A stretch of DNA of 64,000 nt from G032773895 sp965248935 (GTDB lineage: Bacteria > Pseudomonadota > Gammaproteobacteria > Pseudomonadales > Cellvibrionaceae). The stretch covers positions 4,920,006-4,984,005 of the forward strand of contig OZ252214.1 of the NCBI GenBank assembly GCA_965248935.1, written 5' to 3'. A program made the translations under genes and the position numbers. Shown here in pieces: positions 50,908 through 58,675 of the stretch. The notes beneath the pieces are model-generated. The model made no database searches. It had not been told where the DNA came from and saw only the letters and a list, made by a program, of their open reading frames with translations. How positions within the stretch are numbered: the stretch's first letter is position 1; each line of letters opens with the position of its first letter.

Positions 50908-51375
50908 TCATTTACGATTTCGACTATGTTGTTGCGATAAGTCAAAATCCACTGTCGATAAACCCGCTCCATCACTGATGCGATAAAGCTTAAACAACAC
51001 TTCCAATGCGGTATCGTTGGTATTGGCGTAATAGGCTAACAATTCATAAAAGGGGTTAGCAACCGATGCCCAATCAGTATTATTCCTTGATAAAAAATCT
51101 AAATGATGATTAGAACCTTCTATAAAGTCGAGAATATGCTTTTTCTCTTGTATTCTCTTTGCTAAAAAATATTCATAAAAATACGTTCTTGTATCGTTCT
51201 TCTCTGTCTGATAATCGTTAATTAATAACGTCAATATACACTCATCTAAGGCTAGATTAGACAGAACGATAAATGAGACAAGCGTATTACGGTCCATTCC
51301 TTGGGAGGGTGTAAAAAAGATTGTGTAGCCATTCTTTACGATTGAACTACTACAGCTCACGAGAAAGAAAAACAA
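50908..51375 (-). CDS. Putative lipoprotein, possible immunity protein
   Basis: 155 residues from TTG 51375. The start is FFFLVSCSSS, a lipobox-like signal with a Cys at residue 8. The remainder is helical, with an acidic C-terminus, and unrecognised. The in-frame codons just upstream read KIIYVLL, and an ATGAAA exists one base out of frame. A single A fewer in an A5 run would therefore give a proper MKIIYVLLFFFLVSC signal peptide. The gene follows the 51387 gene by 11 bases and precedes a broken L,D-transpeptidase-like gene, so an immunity role is plausible but inferred. Confidence 0.55.
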   Translation of the reverse strand: MFFFLVSCSSSIVKNGYTIFFTPSQGMDRNTLVSFIVLSNLALDECILTLLINDYQTEKNDTRTYFYEYFLAKRIQEKKHILDFIEGSNHHLDFLSRNNTDWASVANPFYELLAYYANTNDTALEVLFKLYRISDGAGLSTVDFDLSQQHSRNRK

Positions 51376-51386
51376 AAGAACGTAAA

Positions 51387-51626
51387 TTATTTTTCATTAT
51401 TTTTCCCAATTAAATCATTAGCCTCATCGATCAACACCCAACCACTTGACATTTTTTTGATTAATACCGTTCGGTTATTGTCAATATCGCGCACATAACA
51501 CTGATTATTTCTCCACCCAATTTCCCGCAACGTTGCTCTACCACTTTTATCTGCACCTTTCACCATGCCATTTTTATTGATTTGGACTGAGGCCGCAACC
51601 GCTCCTATCACACCCAATACATTCAT
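51387..51626 (-). CDS. Small hypothetical protein
   Basis: 79 residues from ATG 51626 (TTG 51632 is also in frame). It has a short hydrophobic N-terminus (VLGVIGAVAASV), then GRATLREIGWRNNQCYVRDI and a C-terminal GWVLIDEANDLIGK. No known family is recognised. A degraded paralogous segment (FRNSWCYVRDLDLHKTV) lies at 56362-56439, so this belongs to a small family scattered in this locus. It is probably an accessory or immunity-related cassette gene. Confidence 0.55.
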   Translation of the reverse strand: MNVLGVIGAVAASVQINKNGMVKGADKSGRATLREIGWRNNQCYVRDIDNNRTVLIKKMSSGWVLIDEANDLIGKNNEK

Positions 51627-51712
51627 TAACAATCACCAAACTCTAATACCGGCTTTTAATTACCATTGCTTTGTTTCTAGGTTTATATAACATAAACAAT
51701 AAAAATACTATT

Positions 51713-51943
51713 TCATTTATTTGAATCCGATGGAAAGGCTTGGCTTGAGGTATTCTTTGATTGCACGGCTTCTCCTCTCTTTTCATTTTGAATTCTTTGA
51801 TAAATTTCTTCTCGATGGACACTCACATCCTTGGGGGCATCTATCCCAATCCGTACTTGATTGCCTTTTATACCTAAAACGGTCACAGTCACGTCGTCCC
51901 CTACCATTATGGACTCACCTGTTCGTCGAGTTAAAATTAACAT
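51713..51943 (-). CDS. csrA: CsrA/RsmA-family RNA-binding regulator
   Basis: 76 residues. The canonical CsrA sequence is clear: MLILTRRTGESIMVGDDVTV, VLGIKGNQVRIGIDAPKDVS and VHREEIYQRI. The RNA-binding residues Arg6/7 and the VHREE arginine (Arg44-type) are present. The Ser/Asn-rich C-terminal tail past about residue 58 is longer than in E. coli. CsrA binds GGA-containing hairpins in mRNA leaders. It lies 42 bases after tpsB on the same strand, which is unusual for the main chromosomal copy and suggests an accessory paralog. Confidence 0.93.
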   Translation of the reverse strand: MLILTRRTGESIMVGDDVTVTVLGIKGNQVRIGIDAPKDVSVHREEIYQRIQNEKRGEAVQSKNTSSQAFPSDSNK

Positions 51944-51985
51944 CTATTACTTCCTCTATTGATACGTATTTTTATGACGTCAAGG

Positions 51986-53866
51986 TTAAAACGAGAACGA
52001 GAGTTCTACGTAAAAACTTGACGTGGGAGTTTTATCTTGCAGACCTTTTATATTATCTGTGATCACCGAAGACCCCATAATATTGGCGCTAAAATGTTTG
52101 TGATGTATTTTTAACCCGGCTCCTATATTGGAAAGTTCTCCGGTAATCTCTTTATCACCGTCTATAAGCGGGTGTATTATACCATAGGAGGCATCGATAT
52201 AGAGATACGGCTGAAACACATGGCTAATCGGTTCGCCAAAGAGTTGCGCACCGCCCAGTTTAGGAAACCCAAATATCCAATCCACACCAAGGTAGATACC
52301 ATCATCGGATTGCAGGCCATTCACGCCAAAGGCTCTGGTTTTGGATGGGCCAGTAAGGTTAATTTGGTTTAGGTTGGATAAGGCATCTCCGGCATATTGG
52401 CCAGAGTTTTTGATCAGCCAGCGTGTTTCTTTTTGGGTAAACGGAAAATGCATAAAGGACAGCATGGTAACGTCGTAGGTGAAATAGCTTTCTGTTTCAT
52501 CGACTGTGCCGTCAAATCCACCATTTTCATAGGTATCCGCTTGATGAAGGGCTATATTGCCTATGTAAAGTTGCCGTCTTTTTTCATTCAATAGGTCATA
52601 ATTAAAGGCTAGGGTATATTTCTTGGCTTTTTCGTCAGTGATGCTGGCAGAGGTATCTAGGGTTGTATCAATATCCGTATATCTAAATTCTATAGAATAA
52701 TTTTTTACTCTTAAACGCTTTAATTGATACCCTAGAGAGATATCGGCAACACGAGATTCTCCCGTAAAAAAAGGTTCCCCTGTAGAGCGAATATCGCGGG
52801 AGACAAAGTCGTTGGTAGAAAGCCCAATGCTTGTTCTCAATCTTGGCTGACCCCAGAATGAGTTGTAACGTATAGCGCCGTAGGTGCTATTACCAGGGTT
52901 AAACGACTTTAATACGGCTAGGTATAGTTCATCGCCCCAACCTAGCGGGTTATGAAGATAGAGGTCTAAATAGGCTCGGTTTTCACTGGTATTTTCTGAC
53001 CCGTGGTTATCGAGTCGAAGGTTGCCTGAATACCATTTCTCGTCTTTTGTATTGACTTGTAATGTTGTATCCCCCACTTGTGTACCTGGAGTCAGTACAC
53101 TGTGTACTCTTACCCCTGGAATATCATTCACCAGATACAGCGCTTCTTCTAATCTTTTGCTGGTAACCGGCTTATCAATGTAGGCGTTAAATGCACGCAC
53201 AATTAACTTTTCTGAAACACGCTGGTTGTCCACCACGTCTATTTCACCCAGGCGGCCCAGTAAGAGGGTTAGGGATACCACTCCATCTCGTACTTCTTGT
53301 TCTGGTATAAAGGCTTTGGCGAGAATAAAGCCTTTTTCTCGGTAAAAATGGGTGATCACATCGGCTACGGTTTCGACCATGCCCAGTGTTACGCCGCGTT
53401 TACGACGCTGTTCTCTCACCAGAAAGATAAGACGCTGTAAGTCCACATTGCCAACGTGGCTTTCTTGGGTATCTTCTTCAATGTCAGCCAGTAAGTCAGC
53501 CAGTTCGCTGACTTCCTGTTCGGTATAGCCCCATTTGCCCAAATCGTCTTCTTTCATTAAGTCGAAGCGGATATTTTCAACTCGTTTTATTAGTGCTTTT
53601 CGAGTAATACCCAGTTCAGGAAATTCAACCAGCCCCTGGAGTCGAAACTCTTTAATATTGAGTCGTGGGCCGCCTTCCGGGTCTGGGTTGCGCTCGCGAA
53701 CGGGCGGTATATCCAGATCCAGCAGCATGGATTCTTTTTCATATTCCGGCACTTCTCTTGTATTGGGCATGTCTAAAAAGCCCTGGGCTAAGCTTAGTTT
53801 CGCTATTAACAGCACCCACACGCCAAGAAGGAAAGCGACCCTTGACTCTATTTTAACCCCCACCAA
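51986..53866 (-). CDS. Two-partner secretion outer-membrane transporter (TpsB, ShlB/FhaC/HecB type)
   Basis: 626 residues. An N-terminal signal peptide (VAFLLGVWVLLIAKLSLAQG) is followed by a linker, POTRA-type domains (LNIKEFRLQGLVEFPELGI; IDVVDNQRVSEKLIVRAFNA; the EALYLVNDIPGVRVHSVLTP region) and a C-terminal 16-strand-like beta-barrel (NLRLDNHGSE, RAYLDLYLHNPLG, IGLSTNDFVS), ending in the terminal Phe of ...SFSF. TpsB proteins thread one large TpsA exoprotein through the outer membrane. The TpsA-like gene is on the same strand but separated by ~6 kb of small genes, which is unusual. Starts TTG/GTG 53866/53863. Confidence 0.93.
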   Translation of the reverse strand: MVGVKIESRVAFLLGVWVLLIAKLSLAQGFLDMPNTREVPEYEKESMLLDLDIPPVRERNPDPEGGPRLNIKEFRLQGLVEFPELGITRKALIKRVENIRFDLMKEDDLGKWGYTEQEVSELADLLADIEEDTQESHVGNVDLQRLIFLVREQRRKRGVTLGMVETVADVITHFYREKGFILAKAFIPEQEVRDGVVSLTLLLGRLGEIDVVDNQRVSEKLIVRAFNAYIDKPVTSKRLEEALYLVNDIPGVRVHSVLTPGTQVGDTTLQVNTKDEKWYSGNLRLDNHGSENTSENRAYLDLYLHNPLGWGDELYLAVLKSFNPGNSTYGAIRYNSFWGQPRLRTSIGLSTNDFVSRDIRSTGEPFFTGESRVADISLGYQLKRLRVKNYSIEFRYTDIDTTLDTSASITDEKAKKYTLAFNYDLLNEKRRQLYIGNIALHQADTYENGGFDGTVDETESYFTYDVTMLSFMHFPFTQKETRWLIKNSGQYAGDALSNLNQINLTGPSKTRAFGVNGLQSDDGIYLGVDWIFGFPKLGGAQLFGEPISHVFQPYLYIDASYGIIHPLIDGDKEITGELSNIGAGLKIHHKHFSANIMGSSVITDNIKGLQDKTPTSSFYVELSFSF

Positions 53867-53907
53867 ATTACTGTCCCCTTATATTAATTTTTTGAATATC
53901 AGATTTT

Positions 53908-54057
53908 TTATTCTTCAGAAATAACTTGGATATTTTGTAAGCCAAGCTGTGCCAGTTTATTAAAAAGAGGAGACAGATATTCGTCACTAGTCTCAGGAGA
54001 CATCGTTATGACGAAATGGGTGTCTGGGGTAATTTTCTTATTTTCGGAAAATACCAC
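53908..54057 (-). CDS. Small protein resembling an ExbD/TolR C-terminal fragment
   Basis: A 49-residue frame from GTG 54057, between the metallopeptidase gene and tpsB. It encodes TPDTHFVITMSPETSDEYLS and then FNKLAQLGLQNIQVISEE. The pattern V.I..s.....Y...f.kL.qlGlqni.v resembles the periplasmic end of ExbD/TolR, but no transmembrane part is present, so it is at best a fragment. It could also be a new small protein. Similarity judged by eye. Confidence 0.3.
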   Translation of the reverse strand: MVFSENKKITPDTHFVITMSPETSDEYLSPLFNKLAQLGLQNIQVISEE

Positions 54058-54110
54058 TTATATTCTTAATAGGTTAAATGCGTACACTGACAATCATTTC
54101 AAAGCTACTT

Positions 54111-54620
54111 TCATCTTCCCCGCAGTTTCAGTTCATACGCGGTTAAAACCTCATATATCCCACCCCAGTTACGATGCATATTTCTTTTGTAAGCTTTTTT
54201 CTCAAACTCAATTCCCTCCTCGACAATTTTGCCATTCTTATCGCGCTGCTGTTTGCCATCAGCTTTCATATCCCCCCAATGCGTATGTTCATGCATGAGA
54301 ACAGATTCCAAAAAGAGAGTCATTTCGAAATCTTTGTAACCTTCATTTTCGAATTTTCTCGCAACATCTTCAGCTAGGATTATCCCATTTGGGTTTTTTT
54401 CGTAAATAAACTTACCATTTTTAGGGTAGATTTTCATTACAAAGACTTCCGGCCCCCACCCACTCTTCAGCGATTGTGATGCCTGCTGAACAGTTAAACC
54501 TGAACATTCAACATACGCTTTGAAAACATTTTTCTTATGATTTTCGAGAAGAGGAAAATTTGTTTCTATATAGTTGGCCAATCTAGGGTAGACAGGCCGA
54601 AGATTGAGTGTTTTTGTCAT
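54111..54620 (-). CDS. HExxH metallopeptidase-like toxin candidate, copy 1
   Basis: 169 residues with no signal peptide. The zinc motif is HEHTHWGDMKADGKQ (HExxH, about residue 108), with a helical N-terminus (SGLTVQQASQSLKSGWGP) and EVFVMKIYPKNG strand. It is a close paralog of the 58987-59469 product. The layout resembles the Tox-MPTase class of polymorphic toxins. ATG 54620 shares its A with the TGA of the upstream exported partner (TGATG), so translation is coupled. ATG 54629 is also in frame. The predicted target is periplasmic, because the partner has a signal peptide. Function inferred. Confidence 0.65.
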   Translation of the reverse strand: MTKTLNLRPVYPRLANYIETNFPLLENHKKNVFKAYVECSGLTVQQASQSLKSGWGPEVFVMKIYPKNGKFIYEKNPNGIILAEDVARKFENEGYKDFEMTLFLESVLMHEHTHWGDMKADGKQQRDKNGKIVEEGIEFEKKAYKRNMHRNWGGIYEVLTAYELKLRGR

Positions 54621-55009
54621 CAACCACATTCCTTTTTATATTCTTTTTCAAACCGAGCAGAATCTCCAAACCACTGTTCTCTTTGACGAGCGCAGTGCAT
54701 TAGATTACAAACAGTGGAATCTGGGTTTAACAAATATACTTTCTGGCATAAATTCGCCGCTTCGTTATATATAGCCGCATCCAAATTGGTAGATATTTTT
54801 TGTATTTTTTCTTTTTTGAAATACATCAAATAGGGCGCTAGGTCTTCTTTAAATAAGTCCATTAGATGCTCGCGTTCGTTTTCAGATACCCGGTGACAAT
54901 TCCAGCCACTGTCGTAACAATCTTCGCCATAGTGAGTTTCACCTAGCAATTCAAAAGCGGCTGCATTGATAGCAACAATCATCAACAACGAAAAACATAT
55001 TTTTCTCAT
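54620..55009 (-). CDS. Exported immunity-protein candidate, copy 1
   Basis: 129 residues. A cleavable signal peptide (MRKICFSLLMIVAINAAAFE) is followed by a Cys-containing domain: HYGEDCYDSGWNCHRVSENE and YNEAANLCQKVYLLNPDSTV, ending in KKECG. About six Cys suggest disulfides and a periplasmic location. It is paralogous to 59469-59858 and more distantly to 55024-55407. The stop codon overlaps the metallopeptidase start. A periplasmic protein coupled to a signal-less peptidase fits a self-protection pair. No named family is assigned. Confidence 0.7.
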   Translation of the reverse strand: MRKICFSLLMIVAINAAAFELLGETHYGEDCYDSGWNCHRVSENEREHLMDLFKEDLAPYLMYFKKEKIQKISTNLDAAIYNEAANLCQKVYLLNPDSTVCNLMHCARQREQWFGDSARFEKEYKKECG

Positions 55010-55023
55010 TTCCTAACTCCAAA

Positions 55024-55407
55024 TTAGTTAGTGATTTTTACAGAAGCGTCAAACTGTTGATGGAGATTAACGCACCCCGGATAATTTAATTCGACCAATG
55101 CGATCCTTCGACAAAGAACAACCACATTCAAGTAAACGAATCGATTCACTCCCTGATTCCAATTCTCACCTTTTCGACCACGAAAGTAGTTTACGTAAGA
55201 TTCCAATTGGTAATCAAAACCGGATAGTAATTCTTTCTTTTCCGCATCAGATATTTTTTCGCAATCATACCCGCGATCATAACAATTGGATTTGTAACGA
55301 TTCTCTGTTGTCATATTTGAAGCACATGCGCCCAAACAAATAAGCATAAATGAGAACAGAATATATTTTACATGACTCCGAACGACAGACCTGCACCGTC
55401 TACTCAT
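55024..55407 (-). CDS. Lipoprotein of the same Cys-rich family
   Basis: 127 residues. Signal YILFSFMLICLGAC gives a lipobox LGAC, so it is predicted to be lipid-anchored. The mature part has SNCYDRGYDCEKISDAEKKE, matching the DCYDSGWNC and DCFDKGWNC blocks of the two exported immunity candidates. It is directly upstream (14 bases) of 54620-55009, so the locus has two tandem, diverged partner proteins before one peptidase. An extra or orphan immunity copy is the simplest reading. ATG has a TGAGGA ribosome-binding site. Confidence 0.65.
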   Translation of the reverse strand: MSRRCRSVVRSHVKYILFSFMLICLGACASNMTTENRYKSNCYDRGYDCEKISDAEKKELLSGFDYQLESYVNYFRGRKGENWNQGVNRFVYLNVVVLCRRIALVELNYPGCVNLHQQFDASVKITN

Positions 55408-55456
55408 AATTTCCTCACCGTATTTTTAAATAGATACATTTTAGTTTTATTACTCT

Positions 55457-55660
55457 AGTGCCTCGATTCTTTCTTCTTTTGATAGTTTGTCGCAGTTCCA
55501 TCTCTTATCAAAGCAATCCATTTCATAATGACTTTTACCGATATATTCAAAAGCACACACTGTCAAACTCATACAGAACAGCATTGTCAATAATATCTAT
55601 TTCATAGAATTACCTTTTTCATAAGCTACTTTATTATTTTGAACCCTTAACGCCGCCAGC
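55457..55660 (-). pseudogene. Truncated copy of the exported immunity gene
   Basis: About 204 bases are nearly identical to 59710-59913 (upstream region plus first third of the 59469-59858 gene). The copy has TAG at codon 3 (MK-stop where the intact gene reads MKYILL) and stops matching after LSKEERIEALE. It is a dead 5' fragment left by duplication. Confidence 0.88.
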
Positions 55661-55675
55661 ATCAAATAATACATT

Positions 55676-56149
55676 CTATTCATGATGCCTATCATTATTC
55701 ATTAAGAATTGACATATCACCTGATTCTTCGTATATACCAAGGTCACTGAATGCAGCCAACGATATGATGCTGCTTCACATTTTTCATATCCTTGCGACT
55801 GAAGATAACGGTCAATACTAAAGTGAACTATATGCGGAAGAATAAAGCCTAAAATCAGTCCACCGATAATAATGCGAAAAAGTTTTTTTGTAGTCCTTTC
55901 ACAAATTTCTACCTTAAACCAAAAATACGATACTAGAATATAAGAAAATATCGCCAAAGATATTCCGATTCCTAAAAAATAATACGCACTCTTTTCAAAA
56001 GAAATGCTATCAGGACGTATAATTATCGACTTTACATTTTCATAAACCTCAACAGGAAAATAAATGACTGCAAAAATCACTAGCACTAAAAAAATCATCG
56101 GCCCGAATATCTTGAGCAAGATATGGGGTTCCTCTGTATGAGTCCTCAT
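55676..56149 (-). CDS. Three-helix membrane protein, family copy 1
   Basis: 157 residues with three hydrophobic helices (IFGPMIFLVLVIFAVIYFPV; AYYFLGIGISLAIFSYILVS; IIIGGLILGFILPHIVHFSI) and a conserved tail, CEAASYRWLHSVTLVYTKNQ. It has two full paralogs at 56449-56928 and 56952-57401. The family resembles small inner-membrane immunity proteins (possibly DUF1240-like, from memory). It is coupled by an ATGA overlap to the small 56146-56274 ORF. It probably protects against the pore-forming candidate at 57407-58273. Confidence 0.65.
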   Translation of the reverse strand: MRTHTEEPHILLKIFGPMIFLVLVIFAVIYFPVEVYENVKSIIIRPDSISFEKSAYYFLGIGISLAIFSYILVSYFWFKVEICERTTKKLFRIIIGGLILGFILPHIVHFSIDRYLQSQGYEKCEAASYRWLHSVTLVYTKNQVICQFLMNNDRHHE

Positions 56150-56274
56150 ATAGACTGTTTGACAACCTTATCCCTCTCTTTTGCAGTATCAAAATTCGTT
56201 ACCAAATTATTCTGAACACTGAGTTTTTTAAAATATGCACTACATACCCTTTCAAATTCTGATTGATCATTCAT
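56146..56274 (-). CDS. Small coupled ORF upstream of membrane protein copy 1
   Basis: A 42-codon frame, MNDQSEFERVCSAYFKKLSV..., with GGGGGAAG-type ribosome-binding site and an ATGA overlap to the 55676-56149 start. It resembles the N-terminal tail of a larger toxin or immunity gene but is too short to identify. Confidence 0.4.
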   Translation of the reverse strand: MNDQSEFERVCSAYFKKLSVQNNLVTNFDTAKERDKVVKQSI

Positions 56275-56361
56275 CCAACTTCCCCCAAACTAATATTTAT
56301 TACATACTCACACAAAGCGCTTCAACACCAAAAGGTGTGTCGTCAAAGCCACCTCCCCCTT

Positions 56362-56439
56362 TTATACTATGCTTGCTTTTACTGTTTTATGTAAATCAAG
56401 ATCCCTCACGTAACACCAACTATTTCGGAATGCGATTTT
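56362..56439 (-). pseudogene. Fragment of the 51387-51626 family
   Basis: The frame reads KIAFRNSWCYVRDLDLHKTV then stops. It parallels GWRNNQCYVRDIDNNRTVL in the 51387 product. No start codon. A further out-of-frame stretch, GGGGFDDTPFGVEALC, follows. A relic of a lost cassette. Confidence 0.5.
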
Positions 56440-56448
56440 CCTCAGCTC

Positions 56449-56928
56449 TTACTGTATTGGCGTAGGCGTAACCGCCTGACAAACACCGCTACTCTTTGTA
56501 TAAACTAGAGTCACGGAATGCAACCAACGATGAGAAGCCTCTTCACACACACCATAACCTAACTCACGCAAGTAACGATCACACCCCAAATAAACCACTT
56601 GAGGCAGAATAACGGAAACGATAATACCTGCAATAGCAGCGCGAAGCATCACCTTGACCATCTTCCTTGATGTTTTTTTCTTTAGCCAAAAATCCAGCAT
56701 TAGAATATAACAAAAGATACCCACCGTTATTCCAGCACCTAAAAGATAATAAGCCCCTTTATTAAAGGCAATTGAATCCGGCAATGTTTTTATCGATTTA
56801 ATATTTACGTAAACCTCAGACAAAAACGTCACCGCCGCAAATACCGTTAACCCGAGAAGCATCAACGGCACACATATTTTAAGTAGGATATGAGGTTCTT
56901 CTATATTCTCGCATTCGTTAAATTCCAA
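56449..56928 (-). CDS. Three-helix membrane protein, family copy 2
   Basis: 159 residues from TTG 56928, with GAGGTG ribosome-binding site upstream. It shares EEPHILLKI with copy 1 and has the same three helices and the CEEASHRWLHSVTLVYTKSS tail. It lies 23 bases after copy 3's stop codon, in the same orientation. Duplicated immunity genes behind a single toxin are typical of polymorphic-toxin loci that have accumulated protection against variants. Function inferred; topology clear. Confidence 0.65.
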   Translation of the reverse strand: MEFNECENIEEPHILLKICVPLMLLGLTVFAAVTFLSEVYVNIKSIKTLPDSIAFNKGAYYLLGAGITVGIFCYILMLDFWLKKKTSRKMVKVMLRAAIAGIIVSVILPQVVYLGCDRYLRELGYGVCEEASHRWLHSVTLVYTKSSGVCQAVTPTPIQ

Positions 56929-56951
56929 CCGTTTATTTCACCTCATTACTC

Positions 56952-57401
56952 TTACTTATAATGTTCACACATAGACTGATCATTCATATACACAATCGTT
57001 CTGGCATGTAACCACCTATGAGAAGCCTTTTCGCAAACAAAGTAATTTCTGTTTTGCAAGTAAAACTCTAAAGGATAATGAATCACATGGGGTAGTATTA
57101 TCATTAGAGCGACGCCCAGTAGTATCAGCCTGCCAATTATCTTAATAAAGCGATCAGACGGTGCCTCTCCTTTCCAAAGTTCAACTACCATATAAAACGA
57201 CAAAAAACCAAGACCAACAGATACTCCTAACATGTAAAGCCCACCTTTATTCAGCTCAATGGAATTCGACATGTTTATCAATTGGATCACCAGAGCATGG
57301 AGAGTAACAATAAACCAAACCAACGCTCCCACAGAAGCCAAAATAAAAACTAAAACCCCACCATATAGAACTGGCTTTGGTGGTTTCTGACTATCATTCA
57401 T
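56952..57401 (-). CDS. Three-helix membrane protein, family copy 3, next to the pore-forming candidate
   Basis: 149 residues, three hydrophobic helices (VLVFILASVGALVWFIVTLH; YMLGVSVGLGFLSFYMVV; LILLGVALMIILPHVIHYPL) and the CEKASHRWLHARTIVYMNDQ tail. It begins 5 bases after the stop of the predicted pore-forming protein, so the two are co-translated and most likely a toxin-immunity pair. A 109-bp copy of its middle part is found at 58885-58993. Confidence 0.68.
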   Translation of the reverse strand: MNDSQKPPKPVLYGGVLVFILASVGALVWFIVTLHALVIQLINMSNSIELNKGGLYMLGVSVGLGFLSFYMVVELWKGEAPSDRFIKIIGRLILLGVALMIILPHVIHYPLEFYLQNRNYFVCEKASHRWLHARTIVYMNDQSMCEHYK

Positions 57402-57406
57402 AGTAA

Positions 57407-58273
57407 TTACCGAAAAGAGGGTGTTGTAAATCTTTTTAAATGAGATTTGATTATGTAAACTGTAATTCGTCTTGCCGAATCAATCGTATAATCCAACACA
57501 GAGTCTGCTAACTCTGCACTTTTCTTAATGAAACGTTGTTTTTGCTGTTCAATTAAAGTATTGGTATTTTTTTCCAACTCATCCAACCCCTTGATAACCT
57601 GGTCAGTTAAACCATACTTCTGATCGATATACTCCAACCCGGCAGAGACTAAAACACCAAAAAATACTGCTGCAACCAACGGCCCAATGGCAATAGCAAA
57701 ACCACCAACTATTGTCGCCGCTGCAATTGATGCGCCGACTGATATCCCCACCTTCACGACATCCGTGGCCAGCGTTCCTATCAATTGATTTAATGTCGCT
57801 TGATCTGTTAATAAATAATCCACCACTCGAAAGGTCGTCAGCAACACAATAGTGACGACACCTCCCGTCTTTGCCGCACTTACTGCACCCGCTTTCCCTA
57901 ACCCCATTGAAATCACTTTTGGATTTTGAATACCGTATTTGGTGCCTGTAAGTATCGCTCTTAGTCCGGGACGGCCTTTTAATATGATATGCGGCTTACC
58001 GCCATATACTTTGATATACGCTTTGGCACCAATACTTCCTAAATCACCAACAAGTTTCGTCAGTGTCACAATATCATCCGCCGATGAATAATAGCTGACA
58101 CCCATGTTTAATTTACCTTTGATGGTCGTCCAGGCTTCTTGCACACTTTTATTTTTCCCTTGTGGTGAGCCATTCACTATCGCATCCATCTGCTCAACCG
58201 AGACTATATAAATTTCATGCTTATTCGATTGCATTTTCAATTTCAGTTGTGCTTTCTCTTGAACTGATAACAT
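57407..58273 (-). CDS. Predicted pore-forming toxin
   Basis: 288 residues with a strong AAGGAG ribosome-binding site. The first ~120 residues are soluble (HEIYIVSVEQMDAIVNGSPQ). The middle holds Gly/Ala-rich hydrophobic helices (GGVVTIVLLTTFRVVDYLL; VVKVGISVGASIAAATIVGG; FAIAIGPLVAAVFFGVLVSA), and the tail is basic and amphipathic (LKRFTTPSFR). A soluble head plus a hydrophobic hairpin core and no signal peptide fit a membrane-depolarising effector delivered by another system. Adjacent three-helix membrane proteins would be the immunity. No exact family is claimed; colicin-like or YafU-like proteins are alternatives. Confidence 0.55.
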   Translation of the reverse strand: MLSVQEKAQLKLKMQSNKHEIYIVSVEQMDAIVNGSPQGKNKSVQEAWTTIKGKLNMGVSYYSSADDIVTLTKLVGDLGSIGAKAYIKVYGGKPHIILKGRPGLRAILTGTKYGIQNPKVISMGLGKAGAVSAAKTGGVVTIVLLTTFRVVDYLLTDQATLNQLIGTLATDVVKVGISVGASIAAATIVGGFAIAIGPLVAAVFFGVLVSAGLEYIDQKYGLTDQVIKGLDELEKNTNTLIEQQKQRFIKKSAELADSVLDYTIDSARRITVYIIKSHLKRFTTPSFR

Positions 58274-58299
58274 AGTTTTCTCCTTTAATAAACATTACA

Positions 58300-58359
58300 C
58301 TATTTTTTATTTACAACAACATCCCCAAACTTCTGCTCTATGGACACTATATTTACCAT
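58300..58359 (-). pseudogene. N-terminal relic of the metallopeptidase gene
   Basis: 34 bases (58327-58360) are identical to 59437-59470, the start of the 58987-59469 gene. The relic encodes MVNIVSIEQKF, then unrelated codons and a stop at 58300. It sits 27 bases upstream of the pore-forming gene and marks a recombination junction. Confidence 0.75.
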
Positions 58360-58371
58360 TTGTGAATAAAC

Positions 58372-58650
58372 CTACAATTGATTATCTTCCGGCGATCCTT
58401 CCAGATCCATTGGGGGGAGCGATTTATTCCCGTCACCCATTTCGGCATCAAACACTACCATCTCGCAGCCTTGCACAGCAATGGGTTGATTCCAATAGGG
58501 GTGTTTTTTGTCAGACAACATTGCTTTGCAGTTTTCATAACTTAATTCAATTACGACATTCTCTTTTTTGCTGTTGCTACATCCATATATCATGGACGCA
58601 ATTGCGACAACAGCCGTTAACCTTAACCATCTTAATACCTGGTTGATCAT
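58372..58650 (-). CDS. Small lipoprotein
   Basis: 92 residues from ATG 58650, with AGGTGGGA ribosome-binding site. Signal LTAVVAIASMIYGC gives the lipidated Cys. The mature part, ELSYENCKAMLSDKKHPYWN, has no known family. It lies within the toxin/immunity block and may be an immunity protein without a visible partner, possibly related to the 58676 fragment upstream. GTG 58662 is also in frame but less likely. Confidence 0.55.
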   Translation of the reverse strand: MINQVLRWLRLTAVVAIASMIYGCSNSKKENVVIELSYENCKAMLSDKKHPYWNQPIAVQGCEMVVFDAEMGDGNKSLPPMDLEGSPEDNQL

Positions 58651-58675
58651 TTCTATTCCCACCTATTATCCGATG

